From NCBI GenBank assembly GCA_965242605.1, contig CBDESS010000001.1:1674001-1738000 (forward strand): a DNA stretch of 64,000 nucleotides, written 5' to 3'. Below the pieces are notes generated by a model. The model was not told where the DNA came from and searched no databases. It saw only the letters and a program-made list of their open reading frames with translations. The DNA is from JAAXHF01 sp965242605. Its GTDB lineage: Bacteria; Desulfobacterota; Binatia; Bin18. Positions 57,739 through 64,000 of this stretch are shown one piece after another. The translations under genes were made by a program, and so were the position numbers. Numbering within the stretch: position 1 is the first letter of the stretch; the number at the start of each line of letters is the position of its first letter.

Positions 57739-58251
57739 ATGCACACACGACGCTTTCATCTGCTGATTGGCGCGCTCGTCTGGCTGGCACTGAGCAGCCA
57801 GGCCTGGGCCACGGCCGAGGTCGGCAGCCCGGCTCCAGATTTCTGTTTGCCGTCAAGCAACGATGCCGAGGTCTGTCTCAGGGACTTTCGAGGCACGGAC
57901 AACGTCGTCCTGCTGTTTTATGTCCTTGACTTCACCTCGGGTTGAACCCTGCAACTGTCCTCCGGTCAGGGGGTCCAGAAAAAACTGAACGCAAAAGTCC
58001 TCGGCATCAGTACCAATCACGGCGCGTCGCAACAGGTCTTCACCCAACAGCTGGCACTCGACTACCCGCTGCTGAGCGCCTTTGAAGCGCCCGAGGTGAT
58101 TCGGGACTATACCGGCTGGCTGGATGAGGAAAAACGGCTCGGCAATCGCGCCTATGTCATTATCGACAAGCAGGGTATTGTCCGCTTCAAAGAGGTCGGC
58201 ACAATGGTGCCGGTTGAAGACCTCGAACAGGTCCTGGCCGGACTTGAATAA
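57739..58251 (+). CDS. Exported peroxiredoxin-like selenoprotein (UGA at the peroxidatic position)
   Basis: Reading through the in-frame TGA at 57943-57945 gives 170 residues. Residues 1-25 are a Sec-type signal peptide (FHLLIGALVWLALSSQAWA). The thioredoxin-fold core is AEVGSPAPDF, VVLLFYVLDFTSG-U-TLQLS, VLGISTNHGASQQVF, YPLLSAFE and AYVIIDKQGIVRF, an AhpC/TSA-type plan. U is residue 69, exactly where T-x-x-C holds the peroxidatic Cys. C36 and C46 could act as resolving residues. After the TGA the frame stays open to a TAA at 58249-58251 and keeps family motifs, which a random stop would not. A SECIS-like hairpin follows. It probably reduces peroxides outside the cytoplasm. Confidence 0.82.
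57955..57978 (+). promoter_or_regulatory. Bacterial SECIS-like hairpin after the UGA codon
   Basis: CTG-T-CCTCC (57955-57963) pairs with GGGGG-TC-CAG (57969-57978) around the loop GGTCA (57964-57968). The apical G lies 18 bases after the UGA codon, within the spacing used by bacterial SelB, and a loop starting GG-T is typical. Pairing was drawn by hand, with one U-U mismatch or bulge in the stem and one G-U pair. Confidence 0.6.
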
Positions 58252-58327
58252 GTCTGGCTTGCCTATGCTCCCGACCGTGGGACAACAGCCGCTCTCGCTT
58301 GACCGCCTGCACCTGAAAGGAGGAGCG

Positions 58328-59029
58328 ATGAACATCCATGCCTCTGGGCTCGTGGCCGCGCTTTTCCTGTGGCCTCTCGCTGTCTGCGCTCAAGAGGGCG
58401 ATTCACCCCAAGGCGAGGTTGAGCAGAGCGCACTCCGCGGCCCGCAGCTTCCTCCCACCCCCATCCCCCAGACACCCGAAGCCGAGGCGTCTGTCGCCCC
58501 GTATCAGATGCCCGGTCAAGTCCCGGCTCAAGACCCCACCCCGACCGGGTTCGCCGATGGTGATATTCCTCCAGACTTCCCGGAGGACTTTCCCGCGACC
58601 GACCAGCGGACCTATCTTGGGGCTTTGTATGTGACGCCCGACCAGGAGGGTCTGCAAGGGGTCCATGTCCTGAGCGTCATCCCCGGCAGCCCGGCAGCCC
58701 GGGCCGGCTTTATCGGCGCGAACACGCCCCGGCAAAAGGGTCCCAACTGGTTCAGGGTTGCCGTCTTTGCCCTGTCCATGTCTCCCGCCGGAGCCTTTGC
58801 CATTCCACTGACTATCGCCCACCATGTGTATACAAACCGCACCGCGGCCGCGGCGCTGGATTTACCCGGCGATCTGATTGTCGCAGTCAATGACACACCC
58901 ATCCGGGACGCCCAGACTTTCAGCCAAACCCTGAGTTCCTACGAACCTGGAGACAGGGTCTCCTTCTCCATTATCCGGGCCGGAAAACTCCTCCAGCTCT
59001 CTGTCACCCTTGAGCGCGAGCCGCTCTGA
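58328..59029 (+). CDS. Exported PDZ-domain protein
   Basis: 233 residues from the ATG at 58328, with AGGAGGAGCG before it. Signal peptide ASGLVAALFLWPLAVCAQEG; a Pro/Glu-rich linker (about 25-90); a first PDZ-like stretch GVHVLSVIPGSPAARAGFIG; a hydrophobic segment MSPAGAFAIPLTIAHHVYTN that may be a membrane helix; and PDZ carboxylate-loop continuation DLPGDLIVAVNDTPIRDAQT with FSIIRAGKLLQLSVTLE. It may anchor a protease or sensor. The split PDZ with a helix inserted is unusual. It follows the selenoprotein by 76 bases. Confidence 0.7.
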   Translation: MNIHASGLVAALFLWPLAVCAQEGDSPQGEVEQSALRGPQLPPTPIPQTPEAEASVAPYQMPGQVPAQDPTPTGFADGDIPPDFPEDFPATDQRTYLGALYVTPDQEGLQGVHVLSVIPGSPAARAGFIGANTPRQKGPNWFRVAVFALSMSPAGAFAIPLTIAHHVYTNRTAAAALDLPGDLIVAVNDTPIRDAQTFSQTLSSYEPGDRVSFSIIRAGKLLQLSVTLEREPL

Positions 59030-59151
59030 GAGGGCCGCCTCGTCGGGACACTGACCACGGCGAAGCATCCTCTGTGTGAAGCGCCTGCCCCCTCCCCCTT
59101 GGCCTGGACGACCGCCGCCTTTTCTGCCAAGCTGGCCCTGAGGAGGAGGCT

Positions 59152-59322
59152 ATGAAAACCTTCTTTGAACGATTTCTTGACGAAATTGAGCGCAAGCGGC
59201 AAGAGGGGGAGATTGACGAAGAAAAAGCCCAGCGCTGGATTGCGGAGATTCAGACCCAACTCCAGAAATACGCCCAAAAGCACCCTTCCGCCCCTCTCGC
59301 CAAAATGCCAGTCCTGCATTGA
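59152..59322 (+). CDS. Small helical protein of unknown function
   Basis: 56 residues from the ATG at 59152, with GAGGAGGAGG just upstream. The peptide runs MKTFFERFLDEIERKRQEGE, IDEEKAQRWIAEIQTQLQKY and ends LAKMPVLH. A strong ribosome site, an uninterrupted frame and an amphipathic helical pattern support it being real. Located 29 bases before ispG, so it may be cotranscribed. Confidence 0.6.
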   Translation: MKTFFERFLDEIERKRQEGEIDEEKAQRWIAEIQTQLQKYAQKHPSAPLAKMPVLH

Positions 59323-59351
59323 TCGTGTACTCTCAAGCCGGGGAAAGACTT

Positions 59352-60479
59352 ATGGAAAAGACTCCCACCCGAGCCGTTCGGATTGGCCAAGCTGAGCTTG
59401 GTGCCGGTGCCCCTGTTGTCGTCCAGAGCATGTGCGCGACCAAGACGACCGATATTGACGCCACGGTTGCCCAGGTCCACCAACTCCAGGAGGCAGGGGC
59501 CGGCGTGGTCCGCATTGCGGTTGATAACCCCAAAGAGGCGGCCGCGCTGAAAGAAATCCGCGCCCAGACGACCGCCACCCTGTCGGTTGACCTGCAAGAA
59601 AACTACAAGGTGGCCGCCGCGGTCGCCGCGTATGTGGATAAGATCCGCTACAACCCCGGCCATCTGCACCATATTGAAAAGGCCAAAAGCATTCCCCAGA
59701 AAGTCGCCTGGCTTGTCGATATCGCCCGCGATAATGACGTGGCTTTGCGGATCGGGGTGAACTGCGGCTCGGTCGCCCCGGCCTTTGTGGCCCAATACCC
59801 GGGCGATCAGATGGAAGCCCTGCTCCAGTCCACCCTGTACCATTGCCGGCTGATGGACGAGTTCGGCTTTGAGCGGTTTGTGGTGTCGCTCAAAGACTCA
59901 GACCCGGCCAAGGTGGTTGAGGCCAACACGCGTTTTGCCGCCGCCCGGCCCGATGTGCCGCTGCACCTTGGCGTGACCGAAGCCGGGCTGCCCCCCGACG
60001 GGATTATCAAGAGCCGGGTCGCGTTTGAAAAACTGCTGGCCAAGGGCATCGGCGATACGCTGCGCGTCTCCCTCACCCTGCCCAACGAGCGCAAGCACGA
60101 GGAAGTGACGGCCGGCTTTCAGATTATTGAAGATGTCAAAAACGGGCGTTTCCGGTCGGTGCCCGACCTCGCCCCGGTACTGAACATCATTTCCTGTCCG
60201 AGCTGCTCGCGGGTCGAGAACGAAAAGTTTGTCGAACTCGCCCAGCAGGTCAAAGCCATGACCGCCTACGCCAAGCGGCACGACATTACTATCGCCGTCA
60301 TGGGCTGCCGGGTGAACGGGCCGGGCGAGACGGACGACGCCGACCTCGGCCTGTGGTGCGGGCCAACGACCGTCAACCTCAAAAAGAAAAGCGCTAAGCT
60401 CGGCCACTTCGGCTACGACGTGGTGCTTGGCCGCCTGCGCCAGGAACTTGACGCCCTGATCGCCGAGCGCGGTCAATAA
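59352..60479 (+). CDS. ispG: 4-hydroxy-3-methylbut-2-en-1-yl diphosphate synthase (GcpE/IspG)
   Basis: 375 residues from the ATG at 59352. The TIM-barrel start is VRIGQAELGAGAPVVVQSMC, ATKTTDIDATVAQVHQL; the Fe-S domain has the three-Cys cluster in IISCPSCSRVENEKFVELAQ and VMGCRVNGPGETDDADLGL. It reduces MEcPP to HMBPP in the non-mevalonate isoprenoid pathway, using reduced ferredoxin or flavodoxin. Single-domain bacterial form, normal length. No other dxs/ispC-F genes are adjacent. Confidence 0.95.
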   Translation: MEKTPTRAVRIGQAELGAGAPVVVQSMCATKTTDIDATVAQVHQLQEAGAGVVRIAVDNPKEAAALKEIRAQTTATLSVDLQENYKVAAAVAAYVDKIRYNPGHLHHIEKAKSIPQKVAWLVDIARDNDVALRIGVNCGSVAPAFVAQYPGDQMEALLQSTLYHCRLMDEFGFERFVVSLKDSDPAKVVEANTRFAAARPDVPLHLGVTEAGLPPDGIIKSRVAFEKLLAKGIGDTLRVSLTLPNERKHEEVTAGFQIIEDVKNGRFRSVPDLAPVLNIISCPSCSRVENEKFVELAQQVKAMTAYAKRHDITIAVMGCRVNGPGETDDADLGLWCGPTTVNLKKKSAKLGHFGYDVVLGRLRQELDALIAERGQ

Positions 60480-60625
60480 CGACTGTCCGTCGGCCTGGCA
60501 AGACTTCGGAGGCCTTACCACCCATAGCGCTCTTGCTGGTAGTCCGCCCACTCGGCGGCCGCCCCGCCTTACGGCGTCAGCAAGCACTGACGGACAGACC
60601 ATCGAGAAGGCGTCGTCGGGCCGCT

Positions 60626-61512
60626 TCAGGGTGGCCGGACCATGTCCTCAACCGTTTTCCGCTCGGGAAACCGCCTGGCCAGAGGCGGAGAGGTGATTTT
60701 CTCCCGATACGCCCTGTTGCCCTCAGGCGCGCTGACAACGACCTTTGCCTCTGACACGCCGAACTCTTTGTGCTCAACCATCCGGTCTGCCAGCAGCCGC
60801 AGACGCATGATCGGGTAGAAGGGTTCGTAGAGCATCTCTTCCATCGGTGCCACGCCGCTGTAAGGAAGAAGAGCCGGCAGAGTAGCGAGCGGCATACCGC
60901 TGTCGCCGTGTCCTGCCCTTACTTCCCTGGCCCTTATCTTCTGTCTGGTATTTCCCGGTGTACTTCCACTCCAGGAGAGAGGCGCGCCGCCGGCCGGCCT
61001 TGGTGGTGGCGGCCGTAAAGGCATCAATGCTGGTCACATTCGCTCCCCGGGTCGGGGCCGCGTCCTCCTCAAGCGGCCGGCCGAGGCCGATCCATTCAAA
61101 CTCGACAGGCGACACCGTGCCCTGGTGGGAGAGCGGATCGATAGCAGTGACATCGCTGTCAATGCTCCGAATGCCGGCCGCCAGTGCGCCGGGTATGTCA
61201 GCCAAAGGAAGCAGAAAGTTCACGCACGCAATCCGGGAGCTCGCCATGTTGCGGGTCGGCCTCTCCCCCTTGGAACGGTCGCCGCTCGTGCCGGGGGTCC
61301 ACCATTTATGTGGCGTTCTTTGAAAAATCTGGCCGCCCCGTGCTCGCCCCGGAGTGTCGGGTACAGGTTTTCTTCCTCGCAACCCAGGCCCAGGAGGTAG
61401 TCATATTTCTACCCTTGCCCGTCCGAGGGCGAGCGTCCCTGCTGGCTGATTGTCGGGGAGGTTTTCCGAAAATGTGCTTGGCGCTTTTTGGCCAGAGTGT
61501 CGAAGTTGAACA
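60626..61512 (-). pseudogene. Decayed PGN_0703-type putative restriction endonuclease
   Basis: A start at 61512 (GGAGGAATCGG upstream) reads MFNFDTLAKKRQAHFR, then by shifting frames ENLPDNQPAGTLALGRARVE, YDYLLGLGCEEENLYPTLRG, ASSRIACVNFLLPLADIPGA, NVTSIDAFTAAT and RASLLEWKYTGKY, and finally EEMLYEPFYPIMRLRLLADR and AKVVVSAPEGNRAYREKITS. These blocks match the PGN_0703-family putative restriction endonuclease, from memory. At least four frame changes are needed over about 295 codons, so it is dead. Positions of the individual shifts: near 61465, 61405, 61325 and 60890. Confidence 0.65.
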
Positions 61513-61632
61513 TTCCGATTCCTCCAATGACTCCGCCTGTATTGTCACGTTTCCTCCCATACAACCACCTTGACCCCGCGCCTTCGCGCAGATAAGGCCA
61601 GACAAGATGGGTGAACACAGGGGACAGGCGTT

Positions 61633-62223
61633 GTGAGGGTCAACGTGGCTGCCGGCTACCAAACCCGGCTGCGCCGGCAGGCGTTCTACACGCCCATCCT
61701 GGTCGGCTTGGCTGGTCGGCGCAAGACCGGCTTGGCCATGCGGGTGCCCGAGCTGTTTTCCTTCCGCCGCGAAGGGCTGCCGGTCACCGTGCGCCTCGTC
61801 GGCTATCAGGGCCGGGAAGGAGTGTGGCTGGTGGCGGTGGCGTTTCGGATTGCGGCCGACGCCCGGTTTCTGCTTGAAGGCATTGCCTATCTGAATCCCC
61901 GTCAGGCCGACGCCTATCATCTGCTCCACAACCTGGCCCAGCAGGAAGGGTTTCCGCTTCTCTTCCTGAACGACAGCCTGAAGGTCGGGGTCGGCCAGGA
62001 AGTCGTCTGGTCGATCTATAACAGGCAACAGGTCAGGGTCTTGCTGCACCAGCTCGACCACGTCCTGCCCGAGCTACGCGAAGACGGCGCAGGCGATCCC
62101 GCCTTTGACGCCATCCGCCGCGAGTTCCACACCCGCCACTCCGTCCAGACCCTCCTGGCCGCCCAGCCGCATGTGACCGGGGCGAGTTTTGGCCAGTCGT
62201 TTCGAGGCGTTGTTCTGGAATAG
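61633..62223 (+). CDS. Unknown protein paired with the TM0106-family nuclease
   Basis: 196 residues from a GTG at 61633 with AGGGGAC upstream. It begins VNVAAGYQTRLRRQAFYTPI and has a central VAVAFRIAADARFLLEGIAY, NPRQADAYHLLHNLAQQEGF, then EVVWSIYNRQQVRVLLHQLD. No domain is recognised. It ends 13 bases before the nuclease gene, strongly suggesting one operon. Mixed alpha/beta, no signal peptide. It could be a regulatory or nucleic-acid-binding partner; this rests only on gene order. Confidence 0.55.
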   Translation: MRVNVAAGYQTRLRRQAFYTPILVGLAGRRKTGLAMRVPELFSFRREGLPVTVRLVGYQGREGVWLVAVAFRIAADARFLLEGIAYLNPRQADAYHLLHNLAQQEGFPLLFLNDSLKVGVGQEVVWSIYNRQQVRVLLHQLDHVLPELREDGAGDPAFDAIRREFHTRHSVQTLLAAQPHVTGASFGQSFRGVVLE

Positions 62224-62235
62224 GCCGGGCGGTTC

Positions 62236-64000
62236 ATGCAGAAAGACAACAATCGCTATTGTTACAGCCCGTCTGACCTGCTCGAATTTCTGCGCTCGCC
62301 GTTTGCGAGCTGGATGACGCGCAGGGGGCTTGACGACCCCCAGGCCGCTCAGCCGGACGCCGAATCGCCCCAGCAGAGGAGCCTGGCAGAACACGGCCGC
62401 CGCCACGAGCAGGCTTTCCTCACCCAGCTCCGCGACCAGGGCCGCCAGGTGTACAGGATTGCGCCCGACGGAGACCGCGTGCAGCACACCCTGTGCGCCA
62501 TGCAGGCCGGACACGAAGTGATTTTCCGGGGTGTACTGGCCCAGGCCGATTTTGTTGGAGAAGCCGATTTCCTGGTCCGGGTTGAGACGCCGTCGCGGCT
62601 GGGCGGCTATGCCTACGAGGTGTGGGAGACCAAGCTGGCGCGGACGGTGCGGCCCGAGTTTCTCATCCAGTTGTGCGGCTATGCCGAGCTGCTTGAAGTG
62701 GTCCAGGGCCGCCGTCCTGAGCGGCTCTTCTGTGTGCTGGGCAACGGCCAGGTGCGCGCCTTTCGGACGGCCGATTATGTGTATTACTACCGGGTGCTGA
62801 AAAGCGCCTTTGTCGCCTTCCTGGACGACTTTGCGCCCGACCGTCCGCCGCCGCCTAACCCGTGGGGCGAGAACGGTCGCTGGCAGTCGCACGCCGAGGT
62901 GCTGCTTGAAGCCAGCGATCACCTGTGCCGGGTGGCCAACATCAGCCAGGCCCAGGTCGACAAACTCCAGGCCGCGGGGGTGCACACCATGCACGGTCTG
63001 GCCGACACCGACCGGCAGCGTATGGCGCAAAGGCGAACGATGAGAAGCAATGACCCTGAGAAGAGCGCATCGTTGGCCTTCCTGGACAGCGCGGTTTTTG
63101 CCCGCCTGCGGGAGCAGGCTCGCCTCCAGTTGGCGTCTGTCGGAGCCGATACACCAGCCTACCAGCTTGTGACGCCGGCACCGGACGACCCGCGCCGCGG
63201 CCTGGCCCTGCTGCCACCTGAATCGCCTCTCGATGTGTATTGTGACCTGGAGGGCTATCCGCTGGTTGAGGGCGGGCTGGAATACCTGTTTGGAGCGAGC
63301 GCGCTCGAGCACGCCACGCCCCGGTTTTTCGACTGGTGGGCCCACAACACCGAGCAGGAAAAGCGCGCCTTTGAAGCCTTTGTTGACTGGGCGTTTGCCC
63401 GCTGGCGGACCGACCCGGGCGCGCATATCTACCACTACGGCCACTACGAAGTGACGGCGCTGCGGCGTCTGATGGGCCGCTATGCGACGCGCGAGGCCGA
63501 GGTTGACGCCCTGCTGCGCAACGGCGTTTTTGTCGATCTGTATACGATTGTCCGCCAGGGGCTGCGGGTTGGCGAGCCGCGCTACTCGCTCAAGAACCTG
63601 GAGCGGCTGTTCCACGCCAAACGGACCGGAACGGTCGGCACTGCGCTTGACTCGGTAGTGGCGTATGAACGCTGGCTGGCCAGCGATGAGCCGCAGGACT
63701 GGCGGACCTCGGCCATGCTGCACGAGATCCGGGTCTATAATCGGGAGGACTGTGAATCGGCCTGGCAGCTCACCGGCTGGCTGCGGGAGCGGCAGCGCGA
63801 AGCCGGGATTGTCTGGCTGCCGCCCAGCACCGGACGGTCTGAGGAGGACGCGCCCGAAGTACCGGCCCAGCCCAACCCGCGCCACGAGTTGGCCGAGCGG
63901 CTGTTGGCCGCCATTCCTGAGCGACGGGAAGAGCGGGCGGAGGACGAGCAGCGCTGGCAGACCCAGGAGATGCTGGGCCAGGTGGTAGAGTTTCACCGCC
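62236..64000 (+). CDS. TM0106-family RecB-like nuclease, 3' end outside window
   Basis: An open frame of 588 codons from an ATG at 62236. The N-terminus MQKDNNRYCYSPSDLLEFLR, RSPFASW and the ADFLVRVE then YAYEVWETKLARTVRPEFLI give the RecB-type metal site (D ... E-x-K). A helix-hairpin-like segment QVDKLQAAGVHTMHGLAD lies near 240, and the RNase-H-like VYCDLEGYPLVEGGLEYLFG, HIYHYGHYEVTALRRLMGRY and YSLKNLERLFHAKRTGT follow. The family often continues into a DNA2-like helicase beyond this point. It probably acts in repair or defence. Confidence 0.85.
   Translation, partial: MQKDNNRYCYSPSDLLEFLRSPFASWMTRRGLDDPQAAQPDAESPQQRSLAEHGRRHEQAFLTQLRDQGRQVYRIAPDGDRVQHTLCAMQAGHEVIFRGVLAQADFVGEADFLVRVETPSRLGGYAYEVWETKLARTVRPEFLIQLCGYAELLEVVQGRRPERLFCVLGNGQVRAFRTADYVYYYRVLKSAFVAFLDDFAPDRPPPPNPWGENGRWQSHAEVLLEASDHLCRVANISQAQVDKLQAAGVHTMHGLADTDRQRMAQRRTMRSNDPEKSASLAFLDSAVFARLREQARLQLASVGADTPAYQLVTPAPDDPRRGLALLPPESPLDVYCDLEGYPLVEGGLEYLFGASALEHATPRFFDWWAHNTEQEKRAFEAFVDWAFARWRTDPGAHIYHYGHYEVTALRRLMGRYATREAEVDALLRNGVFVDLYTIVRQGLRVGEPRYSLKNLERLFHAKRTGTVGTALDSVVAYERWLASDEPQDWRTSAMLHEIRVYNREDCESAWQLTGWLRERQREAGIVWLPPSTGRSEEDAPEVPAQPNPRHELAERLLAAIPERREERAEDEQRWQTQEMLGQVVEFHR

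Noticed and set aside
62074..63996. 640-residue minus-strand open frame
   Set aside because: It is the antisense of the TM0106-family nuclease. High-GC codon bias keeps the opposite frame open, and its peptide is His/Gln/Arg-rich with no family pattern.
1..64000. tRNA, rRNA, CRISPR arrays or insertion sequences
   Set aside because: No T-arm-like motifs, regularly spaced repeats, terminal inverted repeats with a transposase, or phage integrase were found by reading.

Overview
The window (about 60 percent GC) comes from a Gram-negative, heterotrophic, uncultured-type bacterium. LPS heptose genes, a TolC/RND tripartite pump and lipoprotein signals show the outer membrane. The mix of luciferase-like (LLM) oxidoreductases, amidohydrolase-2 proteins, SMP-30, MaoC, a thiolase-like/DUF35 pair, orphan hydantoinase A and a probable selenoprotein resembles deltaproteobacteria-derived lineages such as Binatia or Tectomicrobia. 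That placement is inference; no rRNA or tRNA gene was recognised.

Layout. 1-6829 (minus): a catabolic run with HbpS-like, SMP-30, cupin, NTF2-like, double-hotdog MaoC, MBL hydrolase, PduO-type cobalamin adenosyltransferase and GTP-PEP carboxykinase. The last four genes are tightly packed behind a visible sigma70-type promoter. 6980-14095: PAS-PAS-receiver regulator, lipoprotein, folK, lhgO, HAD phosphatase, LLM enzyme, a decayed LivK-type binding protein and an SDR. 14188-16574: an AT-richer AvaI/BsoBI-like type II restriction-modification island. 16792-25749: cusCBA-like copper/silver efflux, NnrU, RecQ. 25796-30491: a HldE-C/GmhA fusion for ADP-heptose synthesis, an unassigned DHS-like protein, RidA and HyuA. 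30530-34733 (minus): a PIN toxin-antitoxin pair, broken small ORFs with a duplicated 26-bp cassette, and a frameshifted R-M-S restriction enzyme. 34730-42017: NrtS-like, LLM, MBL, DHOD-like, eutBC, a TenA pseudogene, Nudix, TIGR04282 glycosyltransferase and an internally deleted CoA-transferase. 42105-52127: phosphoesterase, two amidohydrolases, mutL, an orphan ATPase, mutS. 52219-64000: SDR, secreted proteins, hemB, sirtuin, thiolase-like plus DUF35, an exported peroxiredoxin whose peroxidatic position is an in-frame UGA followed by a SECIS-like hairpin, PDZ protein, ispG, a decayed PGN_0703-type nuclease, an unknown protein and a TM0106-family nuclease cut by the window end.

Genes working together: the adenosyltransferase makes the cofactor needed by EutBC; HldE-C/GmhA supplies LPS heptose; MutS and MutL serve mismatch repair from separate loci; CusCBA exports monovalent metals. 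The strongest novelty is the selenocysteine-type exported peroxiredoxin, which a standard gene caller would split at the UGA. The window also holds many gene remnants (BMP, LivK, TenA, CaiB/BaiF, PGN_0703, R-M-S), pointing to an actively decaying accessory genome. Some of the single-base frameshifts lie in short homopolymers and could be assembly errors.
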